This document shows, in pieces, positions 54,704-64,000 of a DNA stretch of 64,000 bases (within the stretch, counting starts at the first letter, position 1; the number at the start of each line of letters is the position of its first letter). Under the pieces are notes generated by a model that worked only from the letters and a program-made list of their open reading frames with translations, had not been told where the DNA came from and made no database searches. Source of the DNA: Chamaelirium japonicum (taxonomy: Eukaryota > Streptophyta > Magnoliopsida > Liliales > Melanthiaceae); assembly GCA_947650365.1 (NCBI GenBank), contig OX393550.1, forward strand, positions 74,735,229 to 74,799,228, written 5' to 3'. Both the position numbers and the translations under genes were made by a program.

Positions 54704-55840
54704 TTTATAATGTCCATAAGTGTTCCATTCTTCCATTTAGCTACTCTATTTGATTGGGGAATGTAGGAAGCAATCACTTGGTAAATAATTCCATGCTCTT
54801 GACATAATTCAATCACCTCATACGATGTGTACTTCCACCTCTATCAGACCTAAGGATTCTAATGTTCCTTTGATGTTGGTTTGTTAACTCAGCTATGTAA
54901 ATCCTTTATTAATTGATCACCTCATATTTAATTTTTATTAGGTGGATATGGTATAATCTTGATGGTCATCTATAAAGGTGACAAACTATATATTGCCACC
55001 TCTAGTAACCCTCACTGAATCGTAAACATCGCTATGAATGAGTTCAATGATCTCTGAATCTCTATCATGGTTTCATAGTAGCCTTAGCTTCTATACAAAT
55101 CTCATATTTTTTGGTTTGTATAACGTATTTAGGGATCATGTTAAGTTTCATCAATTCTTTTAATGAATTATAATTCACATGGCCTAATCTTTGATGCCAA
55201 GTAGTAGACGACTCGATGTGTATTCAAATGAATTTTCATTAATCAAAGGAGAAGATACATTGAGTTTAAACAACCTAGTACACACAAATACTTTTTCCAC
55301 AAAATCTACTCCTTTTGTGATTACAACCCTATTGACTTCAAAAAGGAGCCTATAACCATGTTGGACAAGTAGTGAACTGCTAACAAGATTGTGTGTATGT
55401 TTAGCACCAAGTAAACGTCGTGCATCGGAGAGGATCTTCCCATAGGTTAGATATGGATCCACATGACCAGTTCCTTGCATATACATTGAGGAATTGTTCC
55501 CTGTGATCACAACTCCTCCACATTTATCATGAAAGGTGGAAAATCAAGATCTCTCAGAACAGACATGTCCACTAGCACCGATGTTAATCCAATAATTGAA
55601 ATAATCGATAGTCATGCTAACTTCATGAAAGTTTACTGAACTGGATCCATTAGAGCTTGTCCCTGTAGTTAACTTATTGCCTTGGGGATGAGAGGTATGT
55701 TGCATAGCGGACGAGATGGAGCCCGACATAGAGAAGGCACAAAGAATATGGATAGGCGACTCAGCACCGTAGATCTCCAAAATGTTAGATCCCATCGATG
55801 CATCCCATACTGCACCGATCCGATACGACACAAGACACAT
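54704..55840 (-). pseudogene. Copia pol relic, second copy of the segment at 44107-44992
   Basis: On the minus strand: NYWINIGASGHVCSERS (the usual Copia protease/pre-integrase border), MITGNNSSMYMQGTGHVDPY, GKILSDARRLLGAKHTHN, then the integrase end SYIPQSNRVAKWKNGTLMDI up to the fusion with Gypsy B at 54703. From 54704 to 55590 it is nearly the same as 44107-44992. 55591-55840 extends further toward the Copia 5' side. Confidence 0.82.
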
Positions 55841-57316
55841 AGAAAAAATATCACAAACGAGGGGGATATAAGATTTTATAGAGGTTCACCCCAATCGGGG
55901 CTACGTCCTCTCTCCAGTAACTGCCTCCCTTAGGAATTCACTATGAAGAAGATAAACAGGATTGCACTCGATGACACTCCATGCTCTCTAACAAATCCTC
56001 ACTTATCTCTCCATCATAAAAGATGACCATGCACATCAACAAAGACCAAACTGTCTCCAACATGCGCCAACGGTCCTATGAAAAACCACCAAATAGAGAA
56101 GAACAAACTAAAACATACTACATGATAGATGGAGAAGAAAGCTCTACCTCTTTATGCGCTCTCTCTCTTATAGATCTGACAGATCTGACTGAACGGATTG
56201 CATATGACAATCTCGATAAAGATAACTCTCACAAGTACCACAAAAGCCATGATCTAGATACTCACCAGCTATAATATGTCAGATCATGCATTATCGTAGC
56301 ATCATGGATCTTCCAACGGCCTTGTGTTCCTCCTCTCAGATTTGCTCCATCATGCTCTCAATCTCCGTAACGTGGCCTCACCTCCATGGCTCGCCACCAT
56401 GCCCGAAGGCAACTTCCCCGAAAAGGGGTCTTCTCAAGGTTTTCCTTCATATAGAATTCCTTCGAGATCGGTCACCAAGCACCCATAAAGCAGTGCTCCA
56501 ACATGACATCGTGGATACCTCTCGCCGGCTATTTAATGGCCCAGGGGAGGATCAAGGCACGCTCCATCCCCGGGTTCATCTTCTCCGTAAGAAGTTTCAC
56601 CAAGAGCCGCCAAGTCTTCCTCAAAGAATACAATGATCAAAGGATCAAAAGGATCAACGGATGTGTTCCCCAAAACGACCCCTTTATATATAAGGGGAAT
56701 AGGTATACATAAGCTCAATCCCAAAATTCCCATCAAACAGTCCCAATAGGAACGTCTAAATCGTATACGATTGGTCTAACCTGTATTTGCCAAACAAAGT
56801 CGTGCGCACGACTAGAAAAGTCGTGCACATGACTTTCCTGCATTCGACCCCATCGAGCGAGGAAAGACGTGTCGACATATTCGGGCTTCATATAATGACC
56901 GGCATTCCAGGGTGTTTTTGCCTAGAGCAACCCAGTTTTATATAATATTATTTTAATACTTTGATGGTGATGCTATTGGTTGTGCTTTAACGGGACCAGG
57001 CAGTGGGTCCCGGGTACGAGTCGCAAGGCTACATTAGAGGTGTAGTTACACGAGCATGTGAACATGTGTATCGAGGTATGGCAGGAATGCTATATATATT
57101 TTTTTAATATAATTTTTATAATAAAAAGATTTTTGTGCTGGTCTGTCAAACCCGGCGATGTTCGCAAGCCGGCGTGTCTCGACGTGAGTCGAGGTCAAGT
57201 CAAGCTTGGCGCGGGCTACACCAGCATTAGGAAAAAAAAAAAGAAATAAAATAAAACTAAAACCTAAAACCCAAACCCAACCCGAACCCAACCCCAAACC
57301 CATCCCTAACCGTCCA

Positions 57317-57332
<16 letters not shown>
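55841..57332. other. Unassigned; possible LTR and SINE-like remnants
   Basis: 55841-56900 has no recognised gene. It carries AGTCGTGCGCACGACT at about 56800, a palindrome also repeated in the LTRs at 35028-37443, so it may be LTR-derived. 56970-57245 contains GGGTCCCGGGTACGAGTCGC (B-box-like) and ends in an A-rich tract (57231-57250), which could be a SINE. The evidence is weak. Confidence 0.35.

Positions 57333-57408
<76 letters not shown>
57333..57408. repeat. (AT)n microsatellite
   Basis: An uninterrupted AT dinucleotide run of about 76 bases between CT-rich tracts. Reading frames through it are artefacts. Confidence 0.97.
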
Positions 57409-57410
<2 letters not shown>

Positions 57411-59754
57411 TTCTCTCCTTATCCCAAACCCAAACCCTATCACAACCGTCCCTTCTCATCCTTCTTACGCGATATCTCTCCCATTTTACTCGATCTCTCT
57501 CTCTCTCATCTCTCCGACCCCTCTCCCTCTCAGACCCGATCTCTCTCTCCTCTCTCACTCTCTCTCGGACCTCTATCTCTCCCCCCTCTCACCCGATCTC
57601 TCTTTTCATCTCTCGGATCTCTCTCCTTTTTCTACCCGATCCCCTCAAACCCGTCCGCCGCCCCCCTTGACCTCACTATATACCCAGTCACCCCCCCTCC
57701 ATCCTTGTCTCCTTATCATCCCTTGTCAACCTCCTACAACTACCCTAAAATTCGTAGCCCCTCTTCGCCGCCCCAAATCCCGGCCCCCAGATCCCGTCCG
57801 TACCCGACCGCCGCCCCCTTCCTCCTTTAAAACCCTAACCCGACCCCTCTCCTCCCTTTCCTCCTACAGTCCGATCCCCTCACCCCCTCTCTGATCCCTC
57901 ATAGCTCCGATCTGTTCTCTTCCTCTTCCCCTCCGATCACTTTCCCTTGATCTCTCTCCTCCCTGTGTGGCCTGTGCGTGGCGCCAGTACCGGAGAGGAA
58001 ATGACCGACCGGAGGAGGAGCCGCAATCGGAGTCGACGCCCCCCCCACCGACCAGGTCAGTGACCCTCTTCTCCTCTTTGGTTCTATTGAGGCCGACCAC
58101 ATCCTTCTTCCTTGCGTCTTTCACTTGTTGCGGCCACGACGCCGCCAGCCAAGTAGCCGGCAGCTGTGCAGTCGGCAAATCCCGACCAAGACTCGACTTG
58201 GCCCCCATGGGCTAACAGCCGCCCACCGAGCCAGTTAACAAACCCCCTCCCCTTTTCCCTTTTTCCTTCTGTCCTCTGTGTGAATCCGGCCGACCCCAAA
58301 CCCCGATGGGCTTCGTCCTATTGCAGACATGGCTATTGGTCCGATGGCCAGCGGTTGTGTCGCCAACAAAGCCAACCAATCCAGGACAGGCCCTCTCCGG
58401 CCACCCGACCAGCTATGCTCCACACTTCTTTTTGGCCCTTGCTGTCGCAAGTGCCGACTCCCGTGTATGTGTGTGTATGTGTGTATGTGTGTATCCTTGG
58501 ATCCAGAGGGTATAAACCCCCATCCCTTCTCTTCCTCTTCTTTTGTGGTGGTGTTTCTTTTAAGCCATAGTGCGATTTTTCAGCCCCCCAAGTTGACCTG
58601 CTTAGGTTGGTGACCATTATCGACCACTTCCCTTGCTGAGGTTGTTCCGATTGTACTCGGCCCAAGGAGTGAGCTAGCCATTGTGCTTACCCTTAGTATA
58701 GCCTGGTGCCGCTTGCTTTGTCACGTGTAGAGTAGCCATGCTACTAGGAGCAACAAAGTACCACTTACCCCATTAGCGAGCGACCCTGGAGTTCGACCAG
58801 ACAGGGGGTCCAGCGATTTGGACAGCCGACGATGCCAAGCCCTGACCTGGCACACCAACTCGACCCTCGATCTACCATGCGAAGTCGATCAAGTCCCTTA
58901 AGAGCCCACACTCGAGGTTAGCAGGCCTGATCTCCTCGGGTCATGCTCGCCTCAAGGTTGATGATACCAATGCGGGTCCAAACACCTTGTGTAGTCGTTT
59001 GCGTACGAGACCGACCTCCTTAGTGACAACGAGGCACTACTTAGCGGCCTAGGCTGGCCACTAGTGCGATTCCCGTGCAAACTATTCTTTTGATAGGTCA
59101 AGACCGACCGTAATCAGCTTTGCCGATTTTGCCATCGATCGACGCGGTTACGACCGTTTGGTCGGATTAGTGCTATTGAACCCTAGTGCGACTCCTCGCA
59201 TCGGCAATACCGACTAATCGAGACTGTACCATTGGCGTATCGTTTTGCATGCCAGTAGACCAGTGTCCAACGATGCCTATTTCCCTCGACTCGACCAATC
59301 AGGGCCTAAGCCAGCGATATTTAGTAGCACTTAATAACCATAGGCCTGTTGGGCATGTTTGACAGTTTGTGGCCGCGTTGACCAAGTCGGAGACCACCCG
59401 AGCTCACTTTTCAGGTGACACTGCATGCTGTTTTCAAAAATTAATTACACTGTGATAGAAATTAAGGGTAGGTGTCCATAACGCTGCATGTGGGTCCCAT
59501 CGGATATTGTCTCATGTGGTCGAGTGGACCCCGTCTTGTATGCGGAGTCGCGAGTCCGACGACACATGCTTAAAAATATTAAAAATTGAATAATAATTAT
59601 TATACTGGTTGCTTGGACACTGTAAGTAGGTATTTACCTAAGTTACATAAATTAATAATTAAATAATTATTGTGTGTACCCTGATGGTTGGGCCGGAAGG
59701 GGGCTTTGTCACGGCCCGACCACGCACTTCGTTGCTAGCCGGCCTTATGTTTTG
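57409..59754. other. CT-rich then GC-rich sequence, nothing recognised
   Basis: 57409-57620 is dominated by CTCTCTCTC words. 57620-58400 is C-rich with many short frames on both strands but no domain I recognise. 58600-59650 contains repeated CGACC-rich words and no gene. It may be decayed retrotransposon sequence. Confidence 0.4.
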
Positions 59755-59957
59755 GGCCCCGGAGAAGCAAGCGAACCTACCGGGGGTCGTAACTTCGCCA
59801 CGGGTCGGCCACGCGCGAAGAGGAGAAAGTGGGTGCTCCTTCCCCTGGAGAAGCGAGCGAACCTACCGAGGACCATAATTTTGTCACGAGTCAGCCACAC
59901 GCGAAGAGGAGAAAAAGAGCACACTTCGCGCCCCGGAGAAGCGAGCGAACTTACCGG
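59755..59957. repeat. Tandem array, about 88-bp unit, upstream of Gypsy Z
   Basis: About two and a half copies of CCGGAGAAGCGAGCGAACCT, TCGTAACTTCGCCACGGGTC and GGCCACGCGCGAAGAGGAGA. It ends exactly where the LTR of Gypsy Z begins. Confidence 0.8.
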
Positions 59958-60683
59958 TGTGGGTGCAAATTTTGGCAAGAAGTCTGCAAACAGCGGGACC
60001 CACTGGCCCTGCCTGGTGGGCCCCCGAGTACCACAGCGGGACCCACCGGCCCTGCCTGGTGGGCCCCCGAAGACTACAGCGGGACCCACCGGCCCTGCCT
60101 GGTGGGCCCCCGAAGACTACAGCGGGACCCACCGGCCCTGCCTGGTGGGCCTAAGAGCCTGTGGAATCCCCCAGGAGATAGCAACGGGGCCCACCAACTT
60201 TACCTGGAGGATCCTCAGATGCTGCAGCAGAAACCGCCATTTACCACCAGAAAATCCTATAAATAGCAGAGCCTTCGAATGTAGAAGGATCCGAAAATTC
60301 TGGTTTCCACTCTGAGATCTGATTTTCAGAACCCCAGAGCTCTGGATTTTCTCAGCCTTCCCTCTTCATCCTCTCTTTGATCTTCTTCTTCTTTCCTTTG
60401 AAAAGATCAGAGTGGTTTCAGTGATACTCGGCCTGTCGAGATCACTTCAATACAAGTGTTAGTGAATTCGGGTTGCTCCCTATAGCACGGAGACGTAGGC
60501 TTCGGCTGAACTCCGAGATCACATCTCTCGCGTCAATTCTCTGATTGCATCTCTCTCTGTTTACATATCTCAAACGCTGCAACTCCAATCGACAGATCGA
60601 ACAACGATCTTCGACGTCAACTCCAACTTCAATTGACTGGTGCTGCGAGAGTCTTCGGGTCGGCACGAAGATTTTCCCCCACA
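59958..60683 (+). repeat. 5' LTR of Gypsy Z
   Basis: 726 bp, TG...CA. It contains four tandem copies of a 43-bp unit (59991-60160; CAGCGGGACCCACCGGCCCT then GCCTGGTGGGCCCCCGAAGA) and a TATA box TATAAATA at 60258-60265. The last 190 bases match 1-199. Confidence 0.88.
60258..60265 (+). promoter_or_regulatory. TATA box in the Gypsy Z LTR
   Basis: TATAAATA lies about 425 bases before the LTR end, after the 43-bp repeats, a normal position for the U3/R border. Confidence 0.6.
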
Positions 60684-60684
60684 G

Positions 60685-60702
60685 TTTGGCGCCGTCTGTG
60701 GG
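60685..60702 (+). promoter_or_regulatory. Primer-binding site of Gypsy Z
   Basis: TTTGGCGCCGTCTGTGGG starts one base after the LTR end. It is nearly identical to that of element A. Confidence 0.85.
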
Positions 60703-60838
60703 ATCCGATCAAAAAGTCCAACTCTCCGCTACTACTTGATCGGTTGAACCTACAACCGATCTTGATAGTCAAACTTCCTCGCCCTCTTGGTTGATCAGAC
60801 AACTGAACGGCACTCTCGTTGCACCTTTCGCTCTCTGA

Positions 60839-63307
60839 ATGGCGAGGACGAAACATCAAGGTCAACCAGAAGGAAGTAACACTCAACAACAACCTCGTCC
60901 TGAGACTCGTTCAATGAGTCAAAGGCTCAACTTCGGACAGCCCCTTGCTGTCCCCGAGATGGGGGTTCGTTCAGGGAGTGACAGATCTGTCGATCGACCT
61001 ATCGCCCACCCCGCGCGACAGTCGATTGGGCAAACAACACCAGCTCCTGCTGAAGACCCTCCATCAACCTACCAAATCTCTGCGATCGACTTCCAGCTGC
61101 TCCAATTGGCAAAGCAAAACGCCACCCTCACCACCGAGAGGGATGCACTTAAGAGGGCAGCTTCTGAGGCTGGAATCGCCCTTCCTATCCCCTCTACAAG
61201 TGAGAGAGTCGATCTTCCTCGACATTCGACTCACTCTGAGCAACGGAGGTCAATGGGTACTGCTGCCCTCGAGAGGATTCGACGTGATCCAACTCCCTCT
61301 GCTACCCCCTGGAAGCAAAGTGTTTGGGACCGTCTTGATGACGAGTCTTCTCAATCTTCTTCTGGCTGCAACTGCGACAAGAGGACACCTTCGAAGCTCA
61401 ACTTACCAAGGAAGCACCAAATGAAAGGCGCTCCTTCAAAGAGCCGACTTTCCCCCTCCATTCCACTTCAACGTGGACTTGGACCGGACCTTCGACACCG
61501 ACTTCAACCGACAAATACTTCAATGCCTGAGCAAGACCTTGCGATCTTGCCTCTTGACCCACCTCTAGGTCGAGGACATGGTCGCAGGGATGGCTATTCT
61601 TCTGCCGGGCCTCTACATCGAAGTCTCTTTGAGACAACATTTCCAAGGGGATGGAGAACTCCAATCCTCTCCAAATTCAACTGCATCAGAGGAGATCCTA
61701 CTCTCCACATCCTTGCCTTCAAACAAGCCTTAACGCCGCACGAAGAAGAAAACAATGTGCTCTGCCGCACCTTCGCAGGAAGTCTCGATGAACCGTCGCT
61801 CGACTGGTATCATAATCTCCGAGCTGGGTCCATCACCCAGTTCGATGTTTTGGCTAAACTCTTTGTGCAGCATTATCAGCTCAATCTGAAGCCCGAGAAG
61901 AAGCTCGACTCTCTCTATCGGCTAAGGATGGGTGCTGACGAGACTCTCCGAAGTTTCACAAGGAGGTTTCGCAACGAGCATGCTGCCCTCTCTGGAAGAC
62001 ATCTGGATGATGAAGCCATCATGTTGGCTTTCCAGAACGCTCTCCGCTTCGATCTACACATCTACAACGACTTCATCCGCAATCCCCCTCCTTCTCTGGG
62101 TGCCATGTTCGATCGAATCCAGAGAGAGATCGAGGTCGAAGACGATCAAGTCGCTCGGAAAGGGCGAGAAACAAAGCGAAAACCTGCTGAGAGAGAAGCT
62201 CCAAAGTATGCTGCTAAGGCCCACAATGCTGAGGCAGCAGCCTCTCCAGCCAATAAACGATTAAAGAATGATGGGCGTTGATCTCCGACAAAGACCACTT
62301 TCACTGAGTGGAATTTACCAGTCGAACAAATACTCGACCGCATTCAACACGACGAGTATCTTCGGAGGCCCAATCCTCTTCAGCCAAACTCCAAATTCAC
62401 AGCAGACAAAACAGTCTACTGCGAATTCCATCGAAGTCACGGCCACTCTACCGACCGATGCTATCGGTTGAAGTTCCATCTTGAAGACTTACTGCGAGAG
62501 GGCCACCTTCAAGAATTCGTCAACAACGGGCACGATCAACGTCGAACCTCTGCAAAGGGAAAAGAAGTGTGTTGGATACATCAAATCTCTTCCAACCCAT
62601 CATCTCTCACCGTGAATGCCAATATCTTTGGCATTCATGGATCGTTGCACAACCAAGCAGTGACCGGGAAAGAAGTCGATCGGCAGATTCGGCGCATCTT
62701 CCATGTTCGATCTACTGCAAATAAAGAAGATACCTGGATCGAGAAGCCTATCGAAGGTCTTGCTTGGCCATCTATCGTCTTCAATGACACTGATCTTCAA
62801 GGAGTTCATACTCCACATCGAGACCCTCTGGTTTTGAAACTCGTCATCGACGGAAGCACCATCAATCGGATCCTCATCGACACCGGTAGTTCTATCGACA
62901 TTATGTTCTCAGACTGCTTCAAACGTCTGGGACATAAGTATCAAAGCCTCGACGTCGTCCCGACCGTGATCACTGGCTTCAACGGCGAACAAAGCATCAC
63001 GGTGGGCGAATCGAGATTCACTCTGGACCTCAGCCGAGAGACTCGAGTCTCGGTGAGGTTTGCCATTGTCGAAGGGGTCTCCAGTTACAACGCCATCCTC
63101 GGGCGACCATTCCTCCATCAGATCAATGCCATCTCCTCTTCTTATCATCAACTACTCAAGTTTGCAACTGGAGAAGGCATCGTCTGCATTCGAGGTGATC
63201 AGCAATCTGGAAGATCTTGTGAGGCTGCTGCGGCTAAGACAGATCGAAAGATTAACATTGCTCCTCCAAAGCGGCCGCGAGATGAAGCTGGTCCCTCTTC
63301 CAAATAG
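60839..63307 (+). pseudogene. Gypsy Z gag and protease, one frame with an internal TGA
   Basis: From ATG 60839 a 480-codon frame codes Gag. The N-terminal part carries TYQISAIDFQLLQLAKQNAT and the capsid-like region (about residues 265-425) carries GWRTPILSKFNCIRGDPTLH, LNLKPEKKLDSLYRLRMGAD and DDEAIMLAFQNALRFDLHIY. TGA at 62279-62281 interrupts it. The same frame reads on through a zinc-knuckle-like YCEFHRSHGHSTDRC, then an aspartic protease with LIDTGSSIDIMF (catalytic DTG near 62879) and NAILGRPFLH, to TAG at 63305-63307. The frame stays open between the stops, so either single substitutions killed it or the stops are recoded. Confidence 0.88.
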
Positions 63308-64000
63308 CAATCAAAGGAGATTCCGTTGGCCGAACCTCCATCAATCGAATGGGAAGCATCACCTTCAATTGAAGAAATCATCCCAATCAACATAGGCAGC
63401 GGAGATCTCCCTCGACAAACTTTCATTGGTACCAGTCTTAGCGACGCAGAAGCGCAAGACATGGTGTCCTTCCTCCAATCCAATATCGATGTCTTCGCTT
63501 GGTGCTTCGAAGACATGCCTGGTATCAATCCGGATGACGCTTGTCACCGACTTGCAATCAAAGAAGAGGTGAAGCCTGTCAAGCAAAAGCCACGTACCAT
63601 CCGACCAGAGCTACAAGTTGCTGTTCAAGAAGAAATCACCAAGCTACTCACAGTAGGCTTCATACGTGAAGTAGAGTATCCTACTTGGATCTCTAATATT
63701 GTTGCTGTTCCGAAGAAGAATGGGAAAGTCCGAGTCTGCATCGACTTCACCAACCTCAATAAGGCTTGCCCCAAAGACCCATTTCCCATGCCAAGGATCG
63801 ATAGACTCGTCGATGCCACTGCTGGCCACGAGCTATTGTCTTTCATGGATGAGTATTCTGGATACAATCAAATTCTACTTCATCCAGATGATCAAGAGAA
63901 GACTTGCTTCGTGACTAGCCGAGGTCTCTACTGCTACAATGTAATGCCATTCGGCCTCAAAAATGCTGGTTCCACCTATCAAAGGTTAGTCACAAAAATG
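63308..64000 (+). CDS. Gypsy Z reverse transcriptase, N-terminal part (truncated by window end)
   Basis: The same frame as gag-protease continues after TAG 63305-63307 and is open to the last base. A linker (SGDLPRQTFIGTSLSDAEAQ, then FAWCFEDMPGI) leads to the RT domain: VGFIREVEYPTWISNIVAV, PKKNGKVRVCIDFTNLNKAC, PKDPFPMPRIDRLVDATAG and SFMDEYSGYNQI (first catalytic Asp in the FMD motif), then PFGLKNAGSTYQRLV. The YxDD box, RNase H and integrase lie beyond the window. There is no separate start codon after the stop, so expression would need readthrough or a fused product. Confidence 0.88.

Larger units (their letters stand above)
59958..64000 (+). mobile_element. Gypsy element Z (Tat/Retand-like), 5' part, running off the window
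   Basis: The 5' LTR 59958-60683 begins TGTGGGTGCAAATTTTGG and ends CCCCCACA. TTTGGCGCCGTCTGTGGG follows at 60685. Gag, zinc knuckle, protease and the first part of RT follow in one frame broken by two stops. The LTR start, primer site and gag motifs are shared with elements A and B, so Z represents the pol-bearing relative that could have supplied enzymes to them. The RT wording (DATAGHELLSFMD, VMPFGLKNAGSTYQRLV) is that of the Tat lineage as I know it. The 3' half lies outside the window. Confidence 0.88.

Noticed and set aside
57205..57310. Telomere-like repeat (AAACCCA words)
   Set aside because: The words are irregular (AAACCC, AACCCG, AACCCC) and never form a CCCTAAA array; it is simple A/C-rich sequence before a microsatellite.
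57864..58665. Possible gene in the C-rich 57.9-58.7 kb region
   Set aside because: Overlapping frames on both strands, no conserved motif and no convincing exon structure.

Overview
This is nuclear DNA from a flowering plant. The genes contain introns and there is a plant bHLH, a plant-type histone H2A with its usual intron, a TPS-b terpene synthase and KUP/HAK and CML fragments, plus a heavy load of LTR retrotransposons, a LINE, a Cassandra-type TRIM and hAT-type MITEs. The terpene synthase exons look most like Lauraceae (magnoliid) monoterpene synthases to me, but no search was run and the species is not determined.

Genes are sparse. A single-exon atypical bHLH gene lies at 1529-2533 (+). 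A two-exon canonical histone H2A gene lies at 26642-27668 (-). The last four exons of a TPS-b terpene synthase lie at 31734-39215 (-); its final intron is swollen to about 5.8 kb by repeats and a Copia-type element. The TPS 5' half is not found, and a solo LTR sits about 50 bp upstream of the first visible exon.

Between about 5.1 and 24.0 kb is a nested transposon stack. A decayed LINE 3' end (zinc-finger and RNase H parts) is split by a 5S-bearing Cassandra-like TRIM (6467-7469, TSD ATGGA), a gag-only Gypsy element 'A' (7478-15343, near-TSD GAGAT/GCGAT) and a Copia element (15450-23829, TSD CTTAA). The Copia 3' LTR is itself split by a 2.1-kb solo LTR (20675-22805, TSD TCACC). Element A has no pol. 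It carries, in antisense, a captured host segment with the first two exons of a KUP/HAK potassium transporter and a broken CML calcium-sensor gene.

A second gag-only Gypsy of the same family, 'B' (44993-54703, -), lies in a Copia relic and is flanked by two copies of the same roughly 0.9-kb Copia segment. B holds three non-autonomous DNA transposons. A and B share four families of internal tandem repeats, one of them an array of CTCGGTTT/AAACCGAG hairpins. From 59958 to the window end runs the 5' part of a related pol-bearing Gypsy, 'Z' (Tat/Retand-like), with LTR, PBS, gag, protease and the start of RT. It is a plausible autonomous relative of A and B, but its own reading frame has two stops. 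An LTR end of the Z family opens the window at 1-199.

The rest is MITEs, two long inverted-repeat elements, microsatellites and stretches in which nothing is recognised. Element boundaries were read by eye from LTR ends and target-site duplications. Family assignments rest on recognised motifs, not database searches.
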